Below, one piece after another: positions 27,292-35,736 of a stretch of 64,000 bases of DNA (the stretch's first letter is position 1; each line of letters starts with the position of its first letter). Location of the stretch: the NCBI RefSeq assembly GCF_014644315.1, contig NZ_BMKL01000001.1:1003001-1067000 (forward strand). Direction: 5' to 3'. The position numbers and the translations under genes were made by a program. The DNA is from Tsuneonella deserti (lineage in GTDB: Bacteria > Pseudomonadota > Alphaproteobacteria > Sphingomonadales > Sphingomonadaceae). The notes below the pieces were generated by a model, which had not been told where the DNA came from, did not search any database, and saw only the letters and a list, made by a program, of their open reading frames with translations.

Positions 27292-28890
27292 TCAGGCAGC
27301 CGCGAACTGGTTCATGGTGTTGGCAGCGCCACCTGCCTTCAACGCGGCTTCCCCGGCGAAGTATTCCTTGTGATCGTCGCCGATGTCGCTGCCGGACATG
27401 TTCTGGTGCTTCACGCAGGCGATGCCCTGGCGGATCTCCTCGCGCTGCACGTTCTTGACGTAGCCCAGCATGCCCTGCTCGCCGAAGTATTCGCGGGCGA
27501 GGTTGTCGGTGCTGAGCGCCGCCGTGTGATAGGTCGGCAGGGTGATGAGGTGGTGGAAGATGCCCGCCTCCCGCGCAGCGTCGGCCTGGAAGGTGCGGAT
27601 GCGCTCGTCGGCCTCGGCGGCCAGCTCGGTGCCGTCGTAATCGACGCTCATCAGCTTTGCCCGGTCGTAGGCGGAGACGTCCCTGCCGGCCGCTTCCCAG
27701 GCGTCGAACACCTGCTGGCGGAAGTTCAGCGTCCAGTTGAAGCTGGGCGAGTTGTTGTACACCAGCTTCGCGTTCGGGATGACCTCGCGGATACGGCTGA
27801 CCATTCCGCCGATCTGGCCGATGTGGGGCTTCTCGGTCTCGATCCACAACAGGTCCGCGCCGTTCTGCAGCGAGGTGATGCAATCGAGCACGCAGCGGTC
27901 CTCGCCCGTGCCAGCGCGGAACTGGAACAGGTTGGAAGCCAGGCGCTTGGGCCGCAGCAGCTTGCCGTCGCGGGTGATGAGCACGTCGCCGTTGCCGATC
28001 TGGCTGGCGTCGACCTCCTCGCAATCGAGGAAGCTGTTGTACAGGTCGCCGAGGTCGCCAGGCTCCTTCGAGTAGGCGATCTGCTTCGTCAGCCCCGCGC
28101 CGAGGCTGTCGGTGCGCGCGACGATCACGCCGTCTTCGACCCCAAGCTCGAGGAAGGCGTAGCGGACCGCGCGGATCTTCTGGAGGAAGTCCTCATGCGG
28201 CACGGTGACCTTGCCGTCCTGGTGGCCGCACTGCTTCTCGTCGGACACCTGGTTCTCGATCTGGATTGCGCAGGCGCCCGCCTCGATCATCTTCTTGGCG
28301 AGCAGGTACGTCGCCTCGGCATTGCCGAAGCCGGCGTCGATGTCCGCGATGATCGGCACGACGTGGGTCTCGTGGTTGTCGATCGCCTGCTGGATGCGCG
28401 CGGCTTCGACTTCGTTGCCGCTTTCGCGCGCCTTGTCGAGTTCGCGGAAAAGCCCGCCGAGCTCGCGCGCATCGGCCTGGCGCAGGAAGGTGTAGAGTTC
28501 CTCGATCAGCGCGGGGACCGAGGTCTTCTCGTGCATCGACTGGTCAGGCAGGGGGCCGAACTCGCTGCGCAGGGCGGCGATCATCCAGCCGGAGAGGTAG
28601 AGGTAGCGCTTCTTGGTGGAGCCGAAATGCTTCTTGATCGCGATCATCTTCTGCTGGCCGATGAACCCATGCCAGCAGCCGAGCGACTGGGTGTAGGCGG
28701 CAGGATCGGCGTCGTAGGCCGCCATGTCCTCGCGCATGATCTTGGCGGTGTAGCGCGCGATGTCGAGTCCGGTGGGGAAGCGGTTCTGGAGCCGCATACG
28801 CGCGGCGCTTTCGGCGTCGATTCCATTCCACGGGGCACCCGCGCCTTCGATGGTCTGACGGAAGTCGGCGATTGAAGTCTGGTAGGTCAT
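27292..28890 (-). CDS. aceA: Isocitrate lyase
   Basis: Cleaves isocitrate to glyoxylate and succinate, first step of the glyoxylate shunt. At 532 residues it belongs to the longer isocitrate lyase group (E. coli 434). The catalytic motif is present as KQCGHQDGK with Cys221, where the classic form reads KKCGH. Other conserved segments are PIIADIDAGFGNAEATYLLAKKMIEAGACAIQIEDQ-like (here ending IQIENQ) and FQFRAGTGEDRCVLDCI. The divergent ScfR/RamB-type gene is its probable regulator. Confidence 0.94.
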   Translation of the reverse strand: MTYQTSIADFRQTIEGAGAPWNGIDAESAARMRLQNRFPTGLDIARYTAKIMREDMAAYDADPAAYTQSLGCWHGFIGQQKMIAIKKHFGSTKKRYLYLSGWMIAALRSEFGPLPDQSMHEKTSVPALIEELYTFLRQADARELGGLFRELDKARESGNEVEAARIQQAIDNHETHVVPIIADIDAGFGNAEATYLLAKKMIEAGACAIQIENQVSDEKQCGHQDGKVTVPHEDFLQKIRAVRYAFLELGVEDGVIVARTDSLGAGLTKQIAYSKEPGDLGDLYNSFLDCEEVDASQIGNGDVLITRDGKLLRPKRLASNLFQFRAGTGEDRCVLDCITSLQNGADLLWIETEKPHIGQIGGMVSRIREVIPNAKLVYNNSPSFNWTLNFRQQVFDAWEAAGRDVSAYDRAKLMSVDYDGTELAAEADERIRTFQADAAREAGIFHHLITLPTYHTAALSTDNLAREYFGEQGMLGYVKNVQREEIRQGIACVKHQNMSGSDIGDDHKEYFAGEAALKAGGAANTMNQFAAA

Positions 28891-28951
28891 GTCTGGGTCC
28901 CGTTTCGGAAGAACACGACCTGGATGACACTTGCGGCAAGGATTCGTCGCG

Positions 28952-28968
28952 GAAAATTACAAAATTTC
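28952..28968. promoter_or_regulatory. Candidate operator between aceA and its divergent regulator
   Basis: GAAAATTACAAAATTTC, an AT-rich imperfect palindrome (GAAA-TT---AA-TTTC) in an otherwise GC-rich region. ACAA-AATTTC-TTGT overlaps it, and TTACAA within it is mirrored by TTGTAA about 46 bp further on, near 29009. RamB of corynebacteria binds short AT-rich sites at aceA, so this is the best candidate site for autoregulation and aceA control. Confidence 0.45.
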
Positions 28969-29025
28969 TTGTCTCTACGGCGCGGTCAGGCCAAATACCT
29001 CTGTGACGTTGTAAAGGAATTGACA

Positions 29026-30393
29026 ATGGTCGAGAGCGCCCTCTTCGCCGGAGCGGCCATCCGCCGCCTGCGCAAGCGCGAAGGATTGACCCAGGCGGCG
29101 ATGGCCGCCCGCCTGGCGATCTCCCCCAGCTATCTCAACCTGATCGAACGCAACCAGCGGCCGCTTTCTGCGCGGGTGGTCCTGCAGGTGGCCGAACAGT
29201 TCGATTTCGATCCGCGCGCGCTGCGGGAGGATAGCTCGATCGGAGGGATCGACGGGCTGGCGAGGCGAATGGCGGACGAACGCTTCGCCGATCTCGGCAT
29301 CGATCGCGACGAGCTGGGCGAATTCCTTTCCGCCGCCCCGCAAGTGGCCGCTGCCTTCGCCAGGCTTTACGACAACGCTGCGCCCGCTGAGCGGCGCGAC
29401 GATCCGACCGATGCGGCCCGGCGCGAGATCGAGCGCTGGCGCAATCATTTTGCCGACCTCGATGCCGCTGCCGAGGCGCTGGCGGACGAGTTGCGGCTTT
29501 CCCGCGGCGATACCTATGCCGCGCTTGCGGACCGGTTGCGCGAACGGCACCAGCTCGCCATCCGCGTGCTCCCTCGCGAAGTGCTGCCAGATGCTCTGCG
29601 CCGGCTCGATCTCCATGCCCGGCAGCTCCAGCTCAACGAGATGCTCGATCCGGCCTCGCGGACCTTTCAGGCGGCGCTGCAGATCGCGCTGCTCGAATTC
29701 CGCGGGGAGATCGCCAGCCTTGGGGCAAGCGGCAATTTCTCCGACCCCGCGGCGAGGTCGTTGTTCGAGCGGCACCTGACAGGGTACGTCGCGGCCGCGC
29801 TGGTCATGCCCTATGGCCGTTTCCTGCGCGCCTGCGAAAGCACGGGTTATGACTTTCCGGTGCTCATGCGCCGCTTCGGCGTCGGGTTCGAGCAGCTCGC
29901 ACATCGGCTCACGACGCTGCAGCGGGTCGGGCAACGCGGCCTGCCTTTCTTCATGGCGCGGATCGACCGGGCAGGGCAATTCTCCAAGCGGTTCGCCGGC
30001 GCCAGCGGAGCGACCCTGCTCGAAAGCGACGACAGTTGCCCGCTGTGGCACGCACACCTTGCCTTCGAGCGGCCGGGAGAGCTCTGCGTGCAAGCCGTGC
30101 TGCAGGACGGGGCCGGAGCGGCGCCTGCGCATTGGCTGACGGTGGCCCGAACCGTGCAGGGCAGGGACGGCGCGCGCTTCGCGGTAGTGCTGGGCATCGA
30201 AGCGAGCCTCGCGTCCGATCTTGCGGCGGCGCGAGGAATCTCGCTGCGTCCCGAGGACGCGACCCTGATCGGGCTCGGCTGCTCGCGCTGCCACGTTCAC
30301 GGCTGCGTCCAGCGCTCGCAGCCCCCGAGGGGCGCGGTGCTGCAGTTCTCTTCCCTGGAACAGGGAATCACGCCCTTCCGTTTCGCCGGTTAA
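29026..30393 (+). CDS. ScfR/RamB-type transcriptional regulator
   Basis: 455 residues from the ATG at 29026, preceded by AAAGGAA. Domains: an XRE helix-turn-helix (IRRLRKREGLTQAAMAARLAISPSYLNLIERNQRPLS), a central region resembling the ImmA/IrrE-like part (IALLEFRGEIASL and the FERHLTGYVAAALVMPYGRFLRACE stretch) and a C-terminal ScfR region with cysteines CSRCHVHGCVQR. Relatives (RamB, short-chain fatty acyl regulators) control glyoxylate-shunt and acetate/propionate genes. It is divergent from aceA across a 135-bp promoter region with a palindrome. Confidence 0.88.
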   Translation: MVESALFAGAAIRRLRKREGLTQAAMAARLAISPSYLNLIERNQRPLSARVVLQVAEQFDFDPRALREDSSIGGIDGLARRMADERFADLGIDRDELGEFLSAAPQVAAAFARLYDNAAPAERRDDPTDAARREIERWRNHFADLDAAAEALADELRLSRGDTYAALADRLRERHQLAIRVLPREVLPDALRRLDLHARQLQLNEMLDPASRTFQAALQIALLEFRGEIASLGASGNFSDPAARSLFERHLTGYVAAALVMPYGRFLRACESTGYDFPVLMRRFGVGFEQLAHRLTTLQRVGQRGLPFFMARIDRAGQFSKRFAGASGATLLESDDSCPLWHAHLAFERPGELCVQAVLQDGAGAAPAHWLTVARTVQGRDGARFAVVLGIEASLASDLAAARGISLRPEDATLIGLGCSRCHVHGCVQRSQPPRGAVLQFSSLEQGITPFRFAG

Positions 30394-30460
30394 CCATTCG
30401 TCGCGGAACCGGCACGCGTGGCCGGCCGTTGCCCAGTCATAATTTCAGGGAGAAGCGAAC

Positions 30461-30751
30461 ATGGTCGAAGAACGAGTCACCGAGGTGGAAACCCCCTCCG
30501 GCAATACGCATACCACTCACACTGTCGTGACCGATGATGGAGCGCGTCGGGGAGGCGGATCGGGCTGGCTCATCGCGCTCGTCCTAATCATCGCACTGAT
30601 CGCCGGCATCTGGTTCTTTTCCGGGATGAGTAATTCGGAAGCCGCCAAGGACAACGCGATCGCGAATGCGGCCAGCGATGTCGGCGATGCCGCTCAACAG
30701 GTCGGCAATGCCGCCCAGGACGCGGCCGACAACGTTACCAACAACCAGTGA
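30461..30751 (+). CDS. Small single-pass membrane protein
   Basis: 96 residues: an acidic cytoplasmic start with Thr/Val repeats (VTEVETPSGNTHTTHTVVTDDGARRGGG), one transmembrane helix (WLIALVLIIALIAGIWFFSG) and an Ala/Asn/Asp-rich tail with heptad-like spacing (ASDVGDAAQQVGNAAQDAADNVT), predicted helical. AGGGAGAAG precedes the ATG. Not recognised; it precedes the exopolysaccharide genes, with a hairpin between. Confidence 0.65.
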   Translation: MVEERVTEVETPSGNTHTTHTVVTDDGARRGGGSGWLIALVLIIALIAGIWFFSGMSNSEAAKDNAIANAASDVGDAAQQVGNAAQDAADNVTNNQ

Positions 30752-30765
30752 TCGCTTAACCACTG

Positions 30766-30800
30766 CAGGCGCCGGTTTTCCGCACCTTGATCGGCGCCTG
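30766..30800 (+). terminator. Inverted repeat after the small membrane protein
   Basis: CAGGCGCCG at 30766-30774 pairs exactly with CGGCGCCTG at 30792-30800, followed by TAAAATTT. The 17-base loop is long for an intrinsic terminator, but the position between two transcription units fits. Confidence 0.5.
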
Positions 30801-30873
30801 TAAAATTTACCGACATTTCATTTCTCGGTCGTAGGGCTGTCCGTTCCGACAGGAGCGCGCCCGGACCGGTCCC

Positions 30874-32259
30874 ATGATCCGCCTTTTCAAGCACTATATC
30901 CCGCACGCGGTGATGCTGCTGGGGCTGTTCGATCTGCTGCTGCTGCTGGCTGCCGGCGAGATCGCCTGGCAGGTGCGCGCTTCGCAGATTGATACCGACC
31001 CCGGCGCGCTTGGCGACCGCCTGGGCATGCTTTGCGGGTTCGCAGGGACCGTCTGGCTGGCGATGATCGCGGTCGGCACATACGGAGCGGAATCGCTTCG
31101 CTCGATGCGCTATGCGGGGGCGCGGCTACTGGTCGCCGTGAGCCTGGGAATCATCGCCCTGTCGGTGATCGACTTCATGCTCCCCGGTCACACCTTCTGG
31201 CGGTCGACCCTGTTCTACGCGATGTTCCTGTCGATCGGGCTGCTGATTGCCAACCGCATGCTAATCGGAAGCGTGATCGGCACAGCGGCCTTTCGCCGCC
31301 GCGTACTGGTGCTGGGGGACGGGGAGCGCGCCCGACGCATTCGCGATCTTGCGGAGCGGCCCGAAAGCGGATTCGCGGTCGTCAGCTTCATCGGGATGAA
31401 TGAAGGTTCCCCGGTCATCCAGGAGGCGATCCCACGCGCAGCCATCCACGATCTCGGGCGCTTCGTCGAGAACATCGGCGCCAGCGAAGTCGTTCTCGCG
31501 CTGGAGGAACGGCGCAACTCGCTTCCGCTCAAGGACTTGCTGCGGATCAAGACCCACGGGGTTCACGTCAACGACTTTTCGAGCTTCCTGGAGCGGGAGA
31601 CAGGCCGGGTCGATCTCGATACTCTCAACCCAAGCTGGCTGATCTTCTCCGATGGCTTTTCGTCCGGCCGCGCCCTTTCGAGCGCGGCCAAGCGCGTGTT
31701 CGACGTTGCCGCCAGCGGCCTTCTGCTGGCGCTGTCGCTGCCGCTGATCCTGGTTTTTGCCGCCCTCGTGAAGCTGGACAGCAAGGGGCCGGCCTTCTTC
31801 CGCCAGACGCGTGTAGGGCTCTACGGCCAAAGCTTTCAACTGGTGAAGCTGCGTTCGATGCGGATGGACGCAGAGAAGGACGGCGCGCAGTGGGCGCTCA
31901 AGGACGATCCGCGGATTACCCGGCTCGGCCGCTTCATCCGCAAGGTGCGCATCGACGAGCTGCCACAGGTGTGGACGGTGCTGACCGGCAAGATGAGCTT
32001 CGTCGGCCCGCGCCCCGAGGTGCCGCAGTTCGTCGGCGACCTCGAGGACAAGCTGCCTTACTACGCCGAACGTCACATGGTGAAGCCGGGCATCACCGGC
32101 TGGGCGCAGATCAATTACCCTTATGGCGCAAGTGTAGAGGATGCCCGCGCGAAGCTGGAATACGATCTCTATTACGCCAAGAACTACACGCCCTTTCTCG
32201 ACCTGCTGATCCTGCTGCAGACCTTGCGCGTGGTGCTCTGGCCCGAAGGGGCGCGGTGA
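30874..32259 (+). CDS. Exopolysaccharide polyprenyl-phosphate sugar transferase (PEP-CTERM/XrtA type)
   Basis: 461 residues. About four N-terminal transmembrane helices, a Rossmann-like segment ([18 protein letters not shown]), then a fifth helix ([23 protein letters not shown]) and the bacterial sugar transferase domain with [48 protein letters not shown] and [15 protein letters not shown]. It would load the first sugar phosphate onto undecaprenyl phosphate in exopolysaccharide synthesis. The neighbourhood (PrsK, PrsR, PrsT) matches the XrtA/PEP-CTERM-associated variant known as TIGR03013. Confidence 0.88.
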   Translation: MIRLFKHYIPHAVMLLGLFDLLLLLAAGEIAWQVRASQIDTDPGALGDRLGMLCGFAGTVWLAMIAVGTYGAESLRSMRYAGARLLVAVSLGIIALSVIDFMLPGHTFWRSTLFYAMFLSIGLLIANRMLIGSVIGTAAFRRRVLVLGDGERARRIRDLAERPESGFAVVSFIGMNEGSPVIQEAIPRAAIHDLGRFVENIGASEVVLALEERRNSLPLKDLLRIKTHGVHVNDFSSFLERETGRVDLDTLNPSWLIFSDGFSSGRALSSAAKRVFDVAASGLLLALSLPLILVFAALVKLDSKGPAFFRQTRVGLYGQSFQLVKLRSMRMDAEKDGAQWALKDDPRITRLGRFIRKVRIDELPQVWTVLTGKMSFVGPRPEVPQFVGDLEDKLPYYAERHMVKPGITGWAQINYPYGASVEDARAKLEYDLYYAKNYTPFLDLLILLQTLRVVLWPEGAR

Positions 32260-32260
32260 G

Positions 32261-34369
32261 ATGGAAATGACGCCGGCCTGGACGCTCACCGCGTTCGCGC
32301 TCAACCTGGTGGCGGCCATCGCGAGCGCGCTGGTCGCCGTCATCCTGTGGCGCAAGGACAGTGGCAGGCGCGAACGTGCCGCGATGATTGTCGCCCTGGC
32401 GCTTACCGCTGCCTGGTGCGCCACCAACGCAGCGTGGGGTCCCGGCACCGTTTTCGCGAGCATGCTCGAGACCGCGCGCAACCTGGCCTGGATCGTGGTG
32501 GTCTATCGCCTGTTCGCCAACGACGGACGCGATGTCAGCATCGCACCCATCCGCCCGCTGGTGCTGTCGATTGCGTTCGTCGAATGCCTGCAGCCTGCTG
32601 TGACGATGCTGGGTCTGCGCCTTGCCGCCACGGAGAAAATCCACGACGTGGCATTTTCGGTTTCGTCGATGCTCCACGCACTGGTTTCGATCGGTGCGCT
32701 CGTCCTGCTGCACAACCTTTATGCAGGCGCCTCCGCGGTCTCCCGCCAGATCCTGCGTTGGCCGGCTGCCGCGCTGGGGCTTATGTGGGGGTACCAGCTG
32801 AACCTCTACACCATCGCCTGGTTCGCGCAGTCGACACCGGGGGAACTCACTGGCCTTCGCGGCCTGGTGGTGACAGCGGCGGCGCTGCTGTTTGCGATCG
32901 GGGCCAATGGCCGCGCGGCAGACATCCGGCTGGCCCCGAGCCGGACGGTCGCTTTCCAGACCCTCTCGCTGCTCCTCATCGGCGCTTATCTGCTGGCGAT
33001 GATGCTGATCTCGCAGTCGCTGAGCCTGCTGGGCGGCGACTTCGGACGGCTGACCCAGGTTGGCTTTCTGTTGGCGGCGGCGATCGCCGCGCTGCTTTGG
33101 CTGCCATCCGCCCGACTTCGCGGATGGGTACGGATGAAGGCTTTGAAGCACTTGTTCCAGCACCGCTACGACTACCGGGCCGAATGGCTTCGCTTCACCG
33201 CGACCATCGGCCGCGCGGGGCCTGACGCCCCGGCGCTGCCGGACCGCGCGGCACAGGCTCTTGCCGACATCGCCGAAAGCCAGGGCGCCGTGCTCCTGCT
33301 GCCCGGCGATGACGGGGAACTGGAGATAGCCGGCAGTTGGCAATGGCGCGAGATCGCGGTCCCCCCGCAATGCTGCCCTTCCGACCTCGTCGCGATGTTC
33401 GAGCGGACGGGGGTTGTCGTCGAGCTCGACCAGGTTCGAGCCGGTTCGGACGAGTTCGGCGAGCAGGCCGCGGTGCCGGCGTGGATGCGGCAGGACCTGA
33501 AGATCTGGGCGCTGGTGCCGCTTCTGCATTTCGGCCGCCTCGTGGGCGTAACTATCCTCGCCCGTCCCCCGGTCGCGCGGCAGCTCGATTGGGAAGATTT
33601 CGACTTGCTGAAGGTCGTGGGTGGCCAGCTCGCCAGCTACCTGGCCGAGCAGGCGGGGCACGAGGCCTTGACGGAGGCAAACCGGTTCGACGAGTTCAAT
33701 CGCCGCATCGCCTTCGTTATGCACGACATCAAGAACCTTGCCAGCCAGCTTTCGCTGCTTGCGCGGAACGCCCAAAAGCACGCGGATAATCCGGAATTCC
33801 GCAAGGACATGCTGGTAACGCTCACCAAGAGTGCGGAGAAGCTCAACGCCCTGCTGGCTCGATTGGGCCGCTACGGCGCAGCGGGACATGCTGGCCGGTC
33901 GCGGGTCGATCTCGTCGCCCTCGCCCGGAGGGTAACCGAGCGATTCAATGGAATTCATCCCGTCGAGCTGACACGGGCGGACGTCTGCCACGTGCTGGCC
34001 GATCCCGATGGCCTCGAGCAGGCGCTCGTCCATCTGGTGCAGAACGGGGTCGACGCGAGCGAGCCGGGCATGCCGGTCTATCTCGACGTTACTTGCGACG
34101 GGCTGCGCGGCTCGCTGCAAGTCGTCGACGCCGGCCACGGCATGTCGCCGCAGTTCGTTCGCGACAGTCTGTTCAAACCCTTCGTCTCCTCGAAAGACGG
34201 AGGCTTCGGCATCGGCGCGTTCGAAGCGCGAGAGCTCGTGCGGGCAATGGGCGGGCGTCTCGACGTGGACTCGCGCGAAGGGCTCGGCACCCGGTTCACC
34301 GTGCAGCTGCCCTTGGCGGCGGTTCAGGCACAGCCCAGCACCAAGACAATAGAAAGCGAGGCAGCCTGA
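32261..34369 (+). CDS. prsK: PEP-CTERM system histidine kinase PrsK
   Basis: 702 residues. The N-terminal about 290 residues form seven to eight transmembrane helices, followed by a GAF-like domain (about residues 330-460), the dimerisation/phospho-acceptor helix with FVMHDIKNLASQLSLLARN (the His in HDIKN), and the HATPase domain with LVHLVQNGVDAS, VVDAGHGMS, KPFVSSKDGGFGIGAFEARELV and GTRFTVQLPL. This is the TIGR02916 layout. It starts two bases after the sugar transferase gene and overlaps prsR in TGATG, so signal input and output are encoded in one operon with the polymer initiator. Confidence 0.9.
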   Translation: MEMTPAWTLTAFALNLVAAIASALVAVILWRKDSGRRERAAMIVALALTAAWCATNAAWGPGTVFASMLETARNLAWIVVVYRLFANDGRDVSIAPIRPLVLSIAFVECLQPAVTMLGLRLAATEKIHDVAFSVSSMLHALVSIGALVLLHNLYAGASAVSRQILRWPAAALGLMWGYQLNLYTIAWFAQSTPGELTGLRGLVVTAAALLFAIGANGRAADIRLAPSRTVAFQTLSLLLIGAYLLAMMLISQSLSLLGGDFGRLTQVGFLLAAAIAALLWLPSARLRGWVRMKALKHLFQHRYDYRAEWLRFTATIGRAGPDAPALPDRAAQALADIAESQGAVLLLPGDDGELEIAGSWQWREIAVPPQCCPSDLVAMFERTGVVVELDQVRAGSDEFGEQAAVPAWMRQDLKIWALVPLLHFGRLVGVTILARPPVARQLDWEDFDLLKVVGGQLASYLAEQAGHEALTEANRFDEFNRRIAFVMHDIKNLASQLSLLARNAQKHADNPEFRKDMLVTLTKSAEKLNALLARLGRYGAAGHAGRSRVDLVALARRVTERFNGIHPVELTRADVCHVLADPDGLEQALVHLVQNGVDASEPGMPVYLDVTCDGLRGSLQVVDAGHGMSPQFVRDSLFKPFVSSKDGGFGIGAFEARELVRAMGGRLDVDSREGLGTRFTVQLPLAAVQAQPSTKTIESEAA

Positions 34370-35736
34370 TGCCGCACGACAAGCCGCGACTGCTGATTAT
34401 CGAGGACGACGAGGGGCTGCAGGCGCAGCTCAAGTGGGCGTACGAGGACTTCGCCGTCACCGTCGTCGGCGACCGTGACAGCGCAATCGCCGCGCTGCGT
34501 GCCGAAGAGCCGGAGGTGGTGACCCTGGACCTGGGACTGCCGCCCGATCCCGACGGCACCAGCGAAGGTTTCGCCGTGCTTGACGAGATCATGGCGCTGA
34601 AGCCGGACACCAAGGTAATCGTCGCAAGCGGCCATGGCGCGCGCGAGAGCGCGCTGAAGGCGATCGAGCGCGGAGCCTATGACTTTTACCAGAAGCCGGT
34701 CGATATCGATGCGCTCGGCCTGATCGTTCGCCGCGCCCATGCGCTGCGCACGATCGAGGCGGAGAACCGCCGACTCGCCGCCAAGGTGGGCGAGGACAAG
34801 ACCGTCCTGGGCACGCTCATTACCGCCGCGCCCGAGATGGCGAAAGTCGCCCGAACCATCGAACGCGTCGCCAATACCAACGTGTCGGTCATGCTGCTCG
34901 GCGCGAGTGGTACCGGCAAGGAGCTGCTCGCGCGCGGATTGCACGAAGCCAGCGACCGGCGCGGCGGAGCATTCGTCGCGCTCAACTGCGCAGCCATTCC
35001 CGAAACCCTGCTCGAAGCGGAACTGTTCGGTCACGAGAAGGGCGCATTCACGGGCGCGGTGCGGACCAACGAGGGCAAGATAGAACTTGCGCATGGCGGC
35101 ACGCTGTTCCTCGACGAGGTGGGCGACATCCCGCTGCCGCTGCAGGTCAAGCTCCTGCGTTTCCTGCAAGAGCGGACGATCGAGCGGATCGGCGGGCGCA
35201 AGCCGATCGCGGTCGACACCCGCATCGTCTGCGCAACGCACCAGGATCTCGAGGCGATGATCGCCGCGGGCACCTTCCGCGAGGACCTGTTCTACCGTCT
35301 TGCCGAGATCGTAGTGAAGGTGCCGACCCTGGCCGAGCGGCCGGGCGACGCGGTGTTGCTCGCCAAGGCCTTCCTTGCGCGATTCGCGCGCGAGATGAAC
35401 CCTTCGGTCAAGGGCTTTGCGCCCGACGCGCTGGCAGCGATCGATGCCTGGCGTTGGCCCGGCAACGTTCGGGAGCTTGAAAACCGGGTGAAGCGCGCGG
35501 TGATCATGGCTGATGGCAAGCTGGTCGGAGCAGCGGATCTCGACCTCGAGACGGGAGCGGACGAAGAAGTCGGGGAAGTGCTTAACCTTAAGAGCGCGCG
35601 AGAAAAGGCTGACAGGACGGTAATCCGCCACGCGCTCGCCCGCAGCGAGGGGAACATCTCCAACAGCGCCAAGCTGCTCGGGATCAGCAGACCGACGCTG
35701 TACGATCTGCTCAAGCAGTATGACCTTCAGGCTTAA
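34369..35736 (+). CDS. prsR: PEP-CTERM-box response regulator PrsR (sigma54 activator)
   Basis: 455 residues in NtrC-like order: a receiver domain (LLIIEDDEGLQAQL, phospho-acceptor Asp in VVTLDLGLP, switch Lys in FYQKPVD), an AAA+ domain with Walker A GASGTGKELLARG, the sigma54-contact loop GAFTGA, Walker B GTLFLDEVGDI, and a C-terminal Fis-type helix-turn-helix (SNSAKLLGISRPTLYDLLKQY). It is therefore expected to activate sigma54-dependent promoters, paired with PrsK. The start is set by the TGATG overlap. Confidence 0.92.
   Translation: MPHDKPRLLIIEDDEGLQAQLKWAYEDFAVTVVGDRDSAIAALRAEEPEVVTLDLGLPPDPDGTSEGFAVLDEIMALKPDTKVIVASGHGARESALKAIERGAYDFYQKPVDIDALGLIVRRAHALRTIEAENRRLAAKVGEDKTVLGTLITAAPEMAKVARTIERVANTNVSVMLLGASGTGKELLARGLHEASDRRGGAFVALNCAAIPETLLEAELFGHEKGAFTGAVRTNEGKIELAHGGTLFLDEVGDIPLPLQVKLLRFLQERTIERIGGRKPIAVDTRIVCATHQDLEAMIAAGTFREDLFYRLAEIVVKVPTLAERPGDAVLLAKAFLARFAREMNPSVKGFAPDALAAIDAWRWPGNVRELENRVKRAVIMADGKLVGAADLDLETGADEEVGEVLNLKSAREKADRTVIRHALARSEGNISNSAKLLGISRPTLYDLLKQYDLQA

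Noticed and set aside
30420-30440. Sigma54 promoter (TGGC...TTGC) before the exopolysaccharide genes
   Set aside because: TGGCCGGCCGTTGC has the GG and GC elements one base too close for the -24/-12 spacing, and it lies before the small membrane gene rather than the sugar transferase.
32111-34138. 675-codon minus-strand frame opposite prsK
   Set aside because: Composition is Gln/His/Arg-rich with no motif, while the plus strand encodes a well-formed histidine kinase.
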